Source: Aliivibrio sp. 1S175
GTDB taxonomy: Bacteria > Pseudomonadota > Gammaproteobacteria > Enterobacterales > Vibrionaceae
Direction: 5' to 3'
Length of the DNA stretch: 64,000 nucleotides
Assembly (NCBI RefSeq): GCF_001690985.1
Contig: NZ_MAJS01000079.1
Span: 1 to 64,000 of the forward strand
Part shown: positions 32,100-40,915 of the stretch, in pieces
Numbering within the stretch: the stretch's first letter is position 1
Layout: every line of letters starts with the position of its first letter
Notes under the pieces: generated by a model
Database searches by the model: none
What the model saw: only the letters and a program-made list of their open reading frames with translations
Told to the model about the DNA's origin: nothing
Program-made: the position numbers and the translations under genes

Positions 32100-33566
32100 T
32101 TAACAGCCTGGTCCACAATCTAAACAGTGTTTGATTGTTTCTGGACCTAAATGTAGCTTAGCATTCAAATCACGAAGTGCAGTACGCACGCCTTCCTCAA
32201 TTACTGGATGATAGAAAGGCATATCTAACATTTCTGAAATCGTCATTTTGTTTTGGTGAGCCCAAGCTAACAAGTGCGCTAAATGCTCTGCATTTGGTCC
32301 CATCATTTCAGCACCAAGGAAGCGACCTGTACCTTGCTCACCGTAGACATGAAGAATTCCTTTATTGCGTAGCATCACTCGTGAACGGCCTTGGTTTTCA
32401 AAAGACACTTCACCAGTTGCAAAACAGCCACATGTCCCTAAGCGAGTGGTAATTTCTTTATACGTTTCACCAACCATTGCTATTTGCGGGTCAGAGAATA
32501 CCGCGGAGATTTTTGAGCGGCGAAGGCCTGCGCGGATCTCAGGGAAGCGTCCTGCATTATCACCAGCAATACGAGCCTGGTCAGCCGCTTCGTGTAATAA
32601 CGGTAATTGGTTACTTGCATCACCAGCAATGAAAATACTTGGTTGTGATGTTTGTAGTGTGTAGTGATCAGCCGTTGGTACGCCGCGCTCATCTAGCTCA
32701 AGAGAGGTATTTTCTAAACCTAACTTATCTGTGTTTGGACGACGTCCCGTTGCCGCTAATACATACTCAACAAGGTTGGTTTCTAGTTCACCTTGTTTAT
32801 TGATGAACTTAATCTCAACACGGTCTTCACCAGACTCAGTGGTAATACGTTTCATGCTTTCTATCTTCACATCTGCATCAAGATAGAATTCTTCATTAAA
32901 TGCTTTATTTGCATAGGCCATAACTTCTGGGTCAGTAACAGGACCAACTTGGCCGCCTAAACCAAACAGCTTGGTTTCAACACCTAAACGGTGAAGTGAT
33001 TGACCAAGCTCAAGGCCAATAACGCCAGGGCCAAATACGGCAACCGATTTTGGTAAGTCGTCCCAGTTAAATACATCGTCATTGATGATCAAGCGATCAC
33101 CTAATTCATTCCAAACAGCAGGGTAGGCAGGTCGAGAGCCTGTTGCGATAACAATACGTTTTGCAGTGACGATCGTATGGTCATCAACTTGTAGCGTATT
33201 ATCATCTAAAAATTTAGCGTAGCCAGAGATTTTATCTTCTGCTGGTATTTCATCAACGCCTTCTAAAACAAAGCCAACAAAACGATCACGTTCAAATTTA
33301 ACTCGGTCCATGACTTCACGGCCGTTAATTACGATGTCACCTTGAGGGTGAATACCGAACTGAGGTGCTTTTTCAATTTGGTGAACACTTTCTGCCGCTG
33401 CAATTAATAGTTTTGATGGCATGCAACCAACACGAGCACAGGTGGTGCCGTAAGGGCCGCCTTCAATCATGACAACACTGTCAGTATGTGTTTTTGCCGC
33501 ACGGTAAGATCCTAAACCTGCTGTACCACCACCGATAACAGCTACATCAACATTGACTTGTTTCAT
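32100..33566 (-). CDS. dihydrolipoyl-dehydrogenase-like flavin disulfide reductase
   Basis: A 488-aa class I pyridine nucleotide-disulfide oxidoreductase. FAD motif GGGTAGLGS (12-20), redox-active Cys43 and Cys48 (CARVGC), NAD motif GPGVIGLELG, second FAD motif FIAGDA, and the catalytic His-Glu pair in YHPVIEEG are all present. Unusually the protein ends KHCLDCGPGC, a three-Cys tail that true pyruvate-dehydrogenase Lpd lacks. There are no pyruvate or 2-oxoglutarate dehydrogenase genes nearby; the neighbour on the same strand is prx-grx. It may therefore reduce a thiol protein rather than lipoamide; that is inference. Confidence 0.85.
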   Translation of the reverse strand: MKQVNVDVAVIGGGTAGLGSYRAAKTHTDSVVMIEGGPYGTTCARVGCMPSKLLIAAAESVHQIEKAPQFGIHPQGDIVINGREVMDRVKFERDRFVGFVLEGVDEIPAEDKISGYAKFLDDNTLQVDDHTIVTAKRIVIATGSRPAYPAVWNELGDRLIINDDVFNWDDLPKSVAVFGPGVIGLELGQSLHRLGVETKLFGLGGQVGPVTDPEVMAYANKAFNEEFYLDADVKIESMKRITTESGEDRVEIKFINKQGELETNLVEYVLAATGRRPNTDKLGLENTSLELDERGVPTADHYTLQTSQPSIFIAGDASNQLPLLHEAADQARIAGDNAGRFPEIRAGLRRSKISAVFSDPQIAMVGETYKEITTRLGTCGCFATGEVSFENQGRSRVMLRNKGILHVYGEQGTGRFLGAEMMGPNAEHLAHLLAWAHQNKMTISEMLDMPFYHPVIEEGVRTALRDLNAKLHLGPETIKHCLDCGPGC

Positions 33567-33686
33567 AATAATTCTCTCGTAATGGTATTTTTTGAGTGTA
33601 CGAATCCCGCCGACTTTTATTATTTTTTGAAAGTAAGTCAGAATGCTGGATTTGCTGTTTTGTGAGTGTATCTAATTAACGGGGTT

Positions 33687-33712
33687 ACTAGCCTACAATG
33701 CAGTAGGCTAGT
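33687..33712 (-). repeat. perfect hairpin downstream of prx-grx
   Basis: ACTAGCCTAC (33687-33696) is the exact complement of GTAGGCTAGT (33703-33712) with a 6-nt loop. It is 20 bp after the prx-grx stop. The minus strand continues AACCCC rather than T, so termination would be weak, and some read-through into the lpd-like gene is possible. Confidence 0.55.
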
Positions 33713-33731
33713 TATGGTACGTTCTAGTAGA

Positions 33732-34460
33732 TTAAGCTAGGAAAGCTTCTAGTTCTTCGCTACCACCGATGTGTTTACCACCGATGAATACTTGAGGAAC
33801 CGTAGAGCGACCAGTAATAGCTCGTAGACTTACTGTTGTTGCATCTTTACCTAGTACTACTTCTTCGTAGTTTAAGCCTTTATCAATTAGGTTCTGTTTC
33901 GCTTTCATACAGAAAGGACAGCCAGGTTTTGTAAATACAGTAATTGACTCTTGTTCTTTATGCTCAGGAGCAAGGTAGTTTAGCATCGTATCTGCATCAG
34001 AAACGTTGAACGGGTCGCCTGCTACGTCTTCTTCGATGAACATCTTCTCAACAACGCCGTTTTTCACTAGCATGCTGTAGCGCCATGAACGCTTGCCAAA
34101 ACCAATATCATTTTTCGCAACTAACATGCCCATGCCGTCAGTGAAGTCACCGTTACCATCTGGAATGAAAGTAATGTTTTCAGCTTCTTGGTCAGCTTTC
34201 CATGCGTTCATTACAAACGTGTCGTTTACAGAGACACAAACGATTTCATCAACGCCGTTGTCTTTAAATACAGAATAAAGCTCGTTGTAGCGAGGTAGGT
34301 GGCTTGAAGAACACGTTGGTGTAAATGCACCAGGAAGACTGAATACGATAACGGTTTTGTCTTTGAATAGTTCTTCTGTTGTCACGTTAACCCAAGCATC
34401 ACCTTTACGTGTTGGGAAAGTAACTTGAGGAACTGATTGGCCTTCTTTAGATGTAAACAT
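33732..34460 (-). CDS. peroxiredoxin-glutaredoxin hybrid (Prx5 type)
   Basis: Glutathione-dependent peroxidase in one chain. Residues 1-165 are a Prx5-type peroxiredoxin with peroxidatic Cys50 in [11 protein letters not shown]; residues about 172-242 are a glutaredoxin with Cys181 and Cys184 (GCPFC) and the TVPQVFIGG substrate loop. Total 242 aa, as in the known Haemophilus and vibrio hybrids. It is divergent from oxyR with an OxyR-type operator between them, so induction by hydrogen peroxide is expected. Confidence 0.94.
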   Translation of the reverse strand: MFTSKEGQSVPQVTFPTRKGDAWVNVTTEELFKDKTVIVFSLPGAFTPTCSSSHLPRYNELYSVFKDNGVDEIVCVSVNDTFVMNAWKADQEAENITFIPDGNGDFTDGMGMLVAKNDIGFGKRSWRYSMLVKNGVVEKMFIEEDVAGDPFNVSDADTMLNYLAPEHKEQESITVFTKPGCPFCMKAKQNLIDKGLNYEEVVLGKDATTVSLRAITGRSTVPQVFIGGKHIGGSEELEAFLA

Positions 34461-34546
34461 AATGATGTCCTTTAATTTTTAATAAATTTTAAATTTCTTT
34501 CCGGGGTCTGCCCGGTTGATGTAGCTATTATGCAAAAGCTGGCTTG

Positions 34547-34583
34547 ATAGTTCTAATCGTTTGGTGTTATCGTTTCAATCGTT
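34547..34583. promoter_or_regulatory. OxyR operator between prx-grx and oxyR
   Basis: Two 15-nt elements, ATAGTTCTAATCGTT (34547-34561) and ATCGTTTCAATCGTT (34569-34583), are separated by 7 nt. Both follow the OxyR pattern ATAGntnnnanCTAT repeated every 22 bp (one tetramer contacting four major grooves). It lies 57 bp before oxyR, suiting both autoregulation and prx-grx activation. Confidence 0.7.
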
Positions 34584-34639
34584 AAAAGCTATCGAACTTA
34601 TTGCCATCAATAAGATATAAGCTTTCAGGAGTGTAATAC

Positions 34640-35536
34640 ATGAATATCCGTGATTTTGAGTACTTGGTCGCACTTGCTGAGCATAAACATTTTCGTAAAG
34701 CCGCAGAGTCTTGTTTTGTCAGCCAACCAACGCTAAGTGGTCAAATCAAGAAGTTAGAAGAAGAAGTAGGATTGACGCTGCTAGAGAGAACCAGTCGTAA
34801 AGTATTGTTCACCGAAGCGGGTTTACAATTGGTCGATCAAGCAAAGCGTATTCTTATTGAAGTAAAGTTATTTTCAGAGCTTGCTAATCAGCAAGGTAAA
34901 GAGATGGCAGGGCCATTACATTTAGGCTTTATTCCAACGGTGGGTCCTTATTTATTGCCTTGGATCGTACCGACATTAAAAGCACAGTTTCCTGATTTGA
35001 ATTTATATCTTCACGAAGCGCAAACCCATCAATTGGTTAAAATGCTAGAAGAAGGCAAGATTGATTGTATGATCTTGGCCTCGGTTGACGAGACGAGTGG
35101 CTTTATTGAAGTGCCTATCTATGATGAACCGATGGTGTTGGCTGTTCCTAAAGAGCATAAGTGGGCAGAAGAAAAGTCGATCGATATGTCTCGCCTTAAT
35201 GGTGAATCCGTATTGATGCTTGGTGATGGCCATTGTTTACGAGATCAAGCATTAGGTTTTTGCTTTGCGGCAGGAGCAAAAGACGACGATCACTTTAAAG
35301 CAACAAGCTTAGAAACGTTGAGAAATATGGTTGCTGCTGGAGGCGGTATCACCCTAATGCCTTACTTGTCTGTCCCTAAAGAGAAAGAGCGTGATGGGAT
35401 TTGTTATTTACCGGCTAAAGCTCCGGTTCCGCATCGTCAAATAGTATTAGCTTATCGTCCGGGTTCCCCATTAAAGGGTCGCTATGAGGCATTAGCAAAA
35501 GAAATCGAAAGTAAAATGGCTGACGTTATCCATTAA
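34640..35536 (+). CDS. oxyR: peroxide-sensing regulator OxyR
   Basis: LysR-family activator oxidised by hydrogen peroxide. The 298-aa protein has the N-terminal helix-turn-helix (FRKAAESCFVSQPTLSGQIKKLE, residues 18-40) and both sensor cysteines at the E. coli positions, Cys199 and Cys208, in the GDGHCLRDQALGFC segment. Divergent from prx-grx. Good ribosome site (CAGGAG). Confidence 0.96.
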   Translation: MNIRDFEYLVALAEHKHFRKAAESCFVSQPTLSGQIKKLEEEVGLTLLERTSRKVLFTEAGLQLVDQAKRILIEVKLFSELANQQGKEMAGPLHLGFIPTVGPYLLPWIVPTLKAQFPDLNLYLHEAQTHQLVKMLEEGKIDCMILASVDETSGFIEVPIYDEPMVLAVPKEHKWAEEKSIDMSRLNGESVLMLGDGHCLRDQALGFCFAAGAKDDDHFKATSLETLRNMVAAGGGITLMPYLSVPKEKERDGICYLPAKAPVPHRQIVLAYRPGSPLKGRYEALAKEIESKMADVIH

Positions 35537-35562
35537 ACTGTTTTATAGATAAAAGACGAATA

Positions 35563-35595
35563 AAAAAAGGGACGCTTAAGTAGCGTCCCTTTTTT
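35563..35595. terminator. bidirectional terminator between oxyR and mrcA
   Basis: AAAAAAGGGACGCT and AGCGTCCCTTTTTT form a strong stem with a short loop; symmetric A and T tracts serve both converging genes. Confidence 0.9.
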
Positions 35596-35615
35596 ATTAT
35601 TTTAAGATAACGGAT

Positions 35616-38114
35616 TTAAAATAAGCTTTCGTCTTCTTCGCCATCTCCATCGGTATCACCTGATGAATAAAGCGTATCTTGGAAATCTTGTTTTACGTAT
35701 TCTGTCGGCTCAGTTCCACCAGCAAAATATTCCCACATACTGGTTTCATCATTTTTATTGGTTAATAGACCCGTTTCACGATCTATTTTTACCTTGATGA
35801 TATTAGCAGGAAGACGTTGGCTCTCTTCTGGAACACCATCAAGCGCAACTCTCATAAAATTAACCCAAGCGTAAATAGCCGTTTTACCGCCAGCTTCGCC
35901 ACCGGTAGGCATCTCTTCTTTGGTCATGTTGTCGTTTTTAGTAGTATAGCCTAATCGGTGTGATGGATTATCAAAACCAACCCATGCAGTTGCCACTACA
36001 TTTGGACCATAGCCGTTATACCATGCATCAACAGAGTCATTAGTTGTCCCTGTTTTACCACCAATATCACGACGTTTTAGAACTTGTGCACGCCAGCCAG
36101 TCCCATTCCAGCCTGTGCCTTTACGCCAGCTACCGCCACCCCAGATATTGCTATACATCATTTGTTTTACTAAGAATGCATTTTGCGCTGAGATAACTTT
36201 TTTAGCGTAAGGTGAATCGTCATCGTTTTGGTCAGAACAATCACTTTGGCAAATCGTTTTTGGCGTTGCTTTATAAACTTCATCACCAAATGGACTATTA
36301 ATGTGGTCGATATAATAAGGTTCTACGTAGTAACCATTATTGGCAAATACGGAGAAGCCTTGCGCCATTTGTACTGGTGTTAGGCTACCCGCGCCTAGTG
36401 CAATGGTTTCAGAGTGTGGGATGTCTTCTTTTTTAAAGCCAAAGCGAGTTAGATAATCAATAGTTTCATCTAAACCGACTTCACGTAACACACGAACGGC
36501 CATTACGTTTTTAGATTGAGCTAAACCAATACGTAGGCGAGCAGGACCAACATAGGTTGGTGGCGAATTCTTAGGTCGCCATGCTGTACCTTGACTCTGA
36601 TCCCAAGTATTGATCGGAGCATCATTTACCAAGCTTGCTAGTGTTTTACCGTGGTAAAGAGCAGCAGAGTAGATAAATGGTTTGATACTAGAACCAACCT
36701 GACGCACAGACTGAGTAGCACGGTTAAATTTGTTGTGAACAAAGTTGAAACCACCCACTAGAGAGGTGATAGCCCCATCAGTTGGATCCATAGCAACAAA
36801 CGCGGTATTTGCTGCGGGCACTTGGCTTAACTTCCAAACTGTCGTTGTTACGTCATCGGTAGTTTCTTGGCTTAATGGACGAACATACACTTGCTCACCT
36901 GCCGCTAAGATATCAGCGGCACGACGAGGTGCTGGGCCTTGACGTTTGTCTGTTTTAAAGCGACGAGCCCATTTCAAACCATCCCAAGGTATGGTCGCAA
37001 TACCATTATTTTTGATATCAACGGTAGCTGTTTTTCCTTTAACAGAAAGAACAACAGCAGGCATTAGATCACCATAAGATGGTTCATTTCTTAAATGCTT
37101 AGTAATTGCATCTTCATCTAATGGTGTCGCTTTTGGTTCCCACACTGTTTTTACTGCACCACGGAAGCCATGACGTTCGTCATAAGCAAGTAGGTTATCA
37201 ATTGATGCCTTATTTGCAGCGGCTTGCATTTTTGAATCAACAGTTGTGTAAATGTTCATACCAGAGGTATAAGCGGCTTCTTCGCCGAACTTATTAACCA
37301 TCCATGCACGAGCGATTTCTGCAATGTAAGGCGCTTGAAGTTCAATCTCTGCACCGTGGTATTTAGAGATAATGACTTCAGCTTTAGCATCTTCAAATTC
37401 TTGCTTAGTAATGTAACCTTCATCAAGCATACGAGCTAAAACAACATTGCGACGAGTCGTTGCGCGATCAATTGAATAGATAGGATTCATTGTTGATGGT
37501 GCTTTTGGTAAGCCTGCAATAATGGCGACTTCACCTAAAGTGAGTTGCCCAATTTCTTTACCAAAATAAACATGAGCTGCTGCGCCAACGCCATAAGAGC
37601 GGTAACCAAGATAAATCTTATTTAGATAGAGTTCTAAGATCTCTTGTTTTGTTAGTAATTGCTCGATATGAACGGCAATAAAAATCTCTTTAATCTTACG
37701 CATGATCTTCTTTTCATTAGATAAGAAGAAATTACGCGCAAGTTGTTGAGTAATGGTACTCGCCCCTTGTTTTGCTGAGCCCGAAGCTAAAACAGCAAAA
37801 GCAGCACGAGTAATACCGATAGGATCGAAACCATAGTGGCTATAAAAGCGACTGTCTTCAGTTGCAATAATCGCTTCAAGTAGATGAGGAGGCATCTCTT
37901 CCAATTTTAAAGGAATACGACGCTTCTCGCCAAATTGCGCAATTAATTTACCATCGCGGCTATATACCTGCATTGGTGTTTGTAGTTGTACATCTTTCAA
38001 TGTTGCCACATCTGGTAATTCTGGTTTCACATATTGGTAAAAACCAAAAATTGTTGTGACCCCAAGAATAATGCAAACCAATGTAACTATAAGCAGTGCC
38101 TTTATGAACTTCAC
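35616..38114 (-). CDS. mrcA: penicillin-binding protein 1A
   Basis: Bifunctional class A PBP that polymerises and crosslinks peptidoglycan. The 832-aa protein has an N-terminal membrane anchor (about 5-27), a GT51 glycosyltransferase domain with catalytic Glu86 (TEDSRFYSHYG), an OB-like insert, and a transpeptidase domain with SSIKPF (near 475), the SKN motif in AQSKNV, and KTGTT (near 690). The C-terminal tail is strongly acidic (GDTDGDGEEDE). Divergent from pilM, as in many gammaproteobacteria. Confidence 0.96.
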   Translation of the reverse strand: MKFIKALLIVTLVCIILGVTTIFGFYQYVKPELPDVATLKDVQLQTPMQVYSRDGKLIAQFGEKRRIPLKLEEMPPHLLEAIIATEDSRFYSHYGFDPIGITRAAFAVLASGSAKQGASTITQQLARNFFLSNEKKIMRKIKEIFIAVHIEQLLTKQEILELYLNKIYLGYRSYGVGAAAHVYFGKEIGQLTLGEVAIIAGLPKAPSTMNPIYSIDRATTRRNVVLARMLDEGYITKQEFEDAKAEVIISKYHGAEIELQAPYIAEIARAWMVNKFGEEAAYTSGMNIYTTVDSKMQAAANKASIDNLLAYDERHGFRGAVKTVWEPKATPLDEDAITKHLRNEPSYGDLMPAVVLSVKGKTATVDIKNNGIATIPWDGLKWARRFKTDKRQGPAPRRAADILAAGEQVYVRPLSQETTDDVTTTVWKLSQVPAANTAFVAMDPTDGAITSLVGGFNFVHNKFNRATQSVRQVGSSIKPFIYSAALYHGKTLASLVNDAPINTWDQSQGTAWRPKNSPPTYVGPARLRIGLAQSKNVMAVRVLREVGLDETIDYLTRFGFKKEDIPHSETIALGAGSLTPVQMAQGFSVFANNGYYVEPYYIDHINSPFGDEVYKATPKTICQSDCSDQNDDDSPYAKKVISAQNAFLVKQMMYSNIWGGGSWRKGTGWNGTGWRAQVLKRRDIGGKTGTTNDSVDAWYNGYGPNVVATAWVGFDNPSHRLGYTTKNDNMTKEEMPTGGEAGGKTAIYAWVNFMRVALDGVPEESQRLPANIIKVKIDRETGLLTNKNDETSMWEYFAGGTEPTEYVKQDFQDTLYSSGDTDGDGEEDESLF

Positions 38115-38252
38115 CTGATATTTCCCGTTTACTTTAATCTATATTGTCGTTTCTAACCCATAACTTAGTAGTATAAATATAACACAACAAAAAATAACGC
38201 AAATAAACGCTTAATTTTGAGATATTTATTTATTACTTGGAGTTAACTCAAG

Positions 38253-39251
38253 ATGATTTATCCCACCGTCACGGGTTTAGATATAGGGCATCATAGCATT
38301 AAAGCTGTATCTGTAAGGTTAAAAAAAGGTCAATTAGAATTAGTTGGCTGTATTGAGATCTTATTATCAGAAACTGTTTTTTTAGATGCGAACACATTAC
38401 ATCTTGAAAAAATAAAACCGTATTTATCTCGTTTAAAGAAAAAATTAAAATTTAATCAAAAACGAGTGGCCTTCTCTATTCCTGATAGCAGTATTATCAG
38501 CAAAATTATTCAGGTAGATAGCGGACTTGATGTAAAGGAAACAGAGTTTTCAATTTCTCATACTTTTGAACAGCAATCGTCATTTCTAGTTGATGATCTT
38601 AATATTGATTTTGTTGCTATAGATCAGAGAGGGGTAAGTAGCTTAAAAACAACTACTTATCAGGTTTTTGCTGCTCGTAAAGAGTTGGTTCAATCTCGCC
38701 AAGAGTGTTTTAAATCTGTGGGGTTATCTCCCGTATTAGCTGATGTGCATTCACATTCCTTATCTATTTTATGGCAGAAAAGTACCGAAATATATCCAGA
38801 TAAAAAAAACTGGATGTTAATTGATATTGGTCACCAACAAACGATGTTTTGTATTAGCTCTCCAAATCAGAAATCCTATTCTAAACATATTGTTTTCGGC
38901 GCTTCGGAGCCAAATCAAGAAAGAAAAAATGATCTATCACTAGTTATTGATTTGGAGTTTGATGCGCAGTTTATTTCTCAATTGTCTGATCATATTCGTC
39001 GCCAAATAACATTATATTCATCAATTCATAATCATAAAATTGAAGGTGTTTGGATTACTGGTGGCGGTTCACTTTTACCTGGATTATCTGATTCGTTGAG
39101 CTATGAATTATCATTGCCTGTTTTGGATTTGAATCTTTCTTCTTTGTTTAAAGGTGCAAAACAAGAAGCAATGCCAATGAATGCTCAAGCGAATCAGTAT
39201 GCCTCAGCGTTAGGTCTTGCATTAAGGGGGGTTGAATGGATTACCAAATAA
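38253..39251 (+). CDS. pilM: type IV pilus inner-membrane platform protein PilM
   Basis: Cytoplasmic actin-like ATPase-fold protein that binds the N terminus of PilN. The 332-aa protein shows GLDIGHHSIKAV (phosphate-1 loop), DIGHQQTMF and WITGGGSLLPGL (phosphate-2 and adenosine regions). It is the first of five overlapping genes pilMNOPQ. The start is chosen from TTGGAG with about 10-nt spacing. Base composition is lower in GC than that of the flanking aro genes but typical for the genome. Confidence 0.92.
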   Translation: MIYPTVTGLDIGHHSIKAVSVRLKKGQLELVGCIEILLSETVFLDANTLHLEKIKPYLSRLKKKLKFNQKRVAFSIPDSSIISKIIQVDSGLDVKETEFSISHTFEQQSSFLVDDLNIDFVAIDQRGVSSLKTTTYQVFAARKELVQSRQECFKSVGLSPVLADVHSHSLSILWQKSTEIYPDKKNWMLIDIGHQQTMFCISSPNQKSYSKHIVFGASEPNQERKNDLSLVIDLEFDAQFISQLSDHIRRQITLYSSIHNHKIEGVWITGGGSLLPGLSDSLSYELSLPVLDLNLSSLFKGAKQEAMPMNAQANQYASALGLALRGVEWITK

Positions 39252-39805
39252 ATTTATTGCCTTGGAGAGAGCAAGAAAGATCAAAATATCAACGTCGGTT
39301 CATATCGTTACTTTGTTTTGGGGTTATTTTATCGGTGGCAGTTCAGTGGGGGGCTGCACAATATCTAGAGCAACAAAACGCCATTCAGGTACAGCGTAAT
39401 CGTTCTTTAGATAGCCATATCGGATGGTTAAATGATGAATTAAAAGAGTTAAATGACATCGGCAAGCAACATGATTCTATTTTAACTCGATTAGGCGTTG
39501 TTGAAGAGTTACAACAAAATCGAAATACCACGACACAATTATTAAATGTATTGCCTGAAATGATCACGGAAGGCATTTATTTAAATAAAGTACGAATGCA
39601 TAAAAAGCAGGTTGAGATAAAAGGGTTTAGTGATAGTAATGCTCGTCTTGCCAGTATGTTGGATAAGTTAGAACACTCTCCGTCGATTGCATCGGTTGAA
39701 ATGCACTCTATCGTCTCTGGAAAAAAAATCTTTGGTCATGACGTTAGTAGCTTTGACGTGTCATTTAGATTGCTTTCTTTGGTAAAGGAGAAGAGTAATG
39801 ATTGA
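39236..39805 (+). CDS. pilN: type IV pilus alignment protein PilN
   Basis: Bitopic inner-membrane protein joining PilM to PilO. The 189-aa protein begins with the conserved INLLPWRE motif (residues 5-12) that docks into PilM, then one transmembrane helix (about 21-41), a coiled coil and a ferredoxin-like periplasmic domain. The start overlaps the pilM stop by 16 bp. Confidence 0.93.
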   Translation: MDYQINLLPWREQERSKYQRRFISLLCFGVILSVAVQWGAAQYLEQQNAIQVQRNRSLDSHIGWLNDELKELNDIGKQHDSILTRLGVVEELQQNRNTTTQLLNVLPEMITEGIYLNKVRMHKKQVEIKGFSDSNARLASMLDKLEHSPSIASVEMHSIVSGKKIFGHDVSSFDVSFRLLSLVKEKSND

Positions 39806-40379
39806 TTGGAGAGAGTTAGATCTTGATGAAATAACTGAATGGCCCTTACTGCCACAGTTATTGATGATTCTACTATTATGCATTGTAGTGCAGGCTGCAG
39901 GATATTGGTTTTGGTTACAGCCAATAATGGAAGGTACAGAGCAATTAAAGGTAGATGAAATCGCCTTAAAAAGCACAGTAAAGTACAAATACAATCAAGT
40001 CGCGGCAATGCCAGAAATGGAAAGTCAATTGAATGAACTCAATTTACGTTATGAATTTTTAGCCCAGCAATTACCTGCGCAAAAAGAACTAGCAAGTATG
40101 CTATCAGGGATTAACCAAGTCGGCATTCAAAATAAATTGACGTTTACCCGAATTGATTGGGGTGAAAAACAGAACCAAGAATTTCTTTACAAATTACCAT
40201 TAAATATTGAATTAACAGGTCAGTATCATGATATAGGCTCATTTTCAGAAGCAATTGCTGATCTTCCTCGTATTGTTAGTTTGGAAAATATTGATATTCA
40301 GCGAGTGAGTCGAGAGAGCAGTACCTTGCATTTTCGCGTTATGGCTTATACCTATCAATTTAGGGGGAAAAATGAATAG
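39798..40379 (+). CDS. pilO: type IV pilus alignment protein PilO
   Basis: Partner of PilN, 193 aa. A short cytoplasmic segment precedes one transmembrane helix (about 18-40); a coiled coil and the PilO ferredoxin-like domain follow (LPAQKELASMLSGINQVG and YHDIGSFSEAIADLPRIV are typical). Overlaps both pilN (8 bp) and pilP (8 bp). Confidence 0.93.
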   Translation: MIDWRELDLDEITEWPLLPQLLMILLLCIVVQAAGYWFWLQPIMEGTEQLKVDEIALKSTVKYKYNQVAAMPEMESQLNELNLRYEFLAQQLPAQKELASMLSGINQVGIQNKLTFTRIDWGEKQNQEFLYKLPLNIELTGQYHDIGSFSEAIADLPRIVSLENIDIQRVSRESSTLHFRVMAYTYQFRGKNE

Positions 40380-40890
40380 TCGATTTTTATTATTGGTTAT
40401 AAGTGCTCTCGTTCTGGTTGGTTGTAAGGCCAATAAAGAATCTTTAGATTCTTTTTATATTGAAGCAAAACAACAAGGGAAAAGTAGCGTAGATACACTT
40501 TCTCATGCTCTTCCATTCGAAGTAGAAGTGTATTCTCAAGCATCGGGGCGTTCACCATTTATTTTGCCAAAATTGCCAGAAATAGCGACGCAACCAATAA
40601 AGAAGAAAACATGTTGGCAGCCTCAATATCGAAAAAAAACAGGCTCATTGGAGCGTTTTTCGCTGAAAAGATTGCGATTAAAAGGCGTTATGGGGGCGGA
40701 TTCTGATATTACTGCATTGGTACAAACACCGAAAGGTAACGTTGTAAAAGTGCGTAAAGGACAATATATGGGAAGTAATAATGGTCAAGTTGTCGATATT
40801 AAATCAAGGCAAATTACATTAAAAGAGACCTTACCCGATGGTATGGGTTGCTGGCAAAAAAGATACGTAAAATTGGCGTTGAAACATTAA
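40372..40890 (+). CDS. pilP: type IV pilus assembly lipoprotein PilP
   Basis: Inner-membrane lipoprotein that links the PilNO platform to the PilQ secretin. The 172-aa protein has a lipoprotein signal with lipobox LVGC (Cys18). The C-terminal beta domain contains the RLKGVMG and GQYMGSNNGQV segments typical of PilP. It precedes pilQ by 25 bp. Confidence 0.92.
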   Translation: MNSRFLLLVISALVLVGCKANKESLDSFYIEAKQQGKSSVDTLSHALPFEVEVYSQASGRSPFILPKLPEIATQPIKKKTCWQPQYRKKTGSLERFSLKRLRLKGVMGADSDITALVQTPKGNVVKVRKGQYMGSNNGQVVDIKSRQITLKETLPDGMGCWQKRYVKLALKH

Positions 40891-40915
40891 TTTTGAAAAG
40901 GATTAGGAAAATCTC

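Noticed and set aside
31934-32116. 60-aa minus-strand frame between the DUF3624 and lpd-like genes
   Set aside because: It overlaps the DUF3624 start and the lpd terminator, has no ribosome site and shows no recognisable motif.
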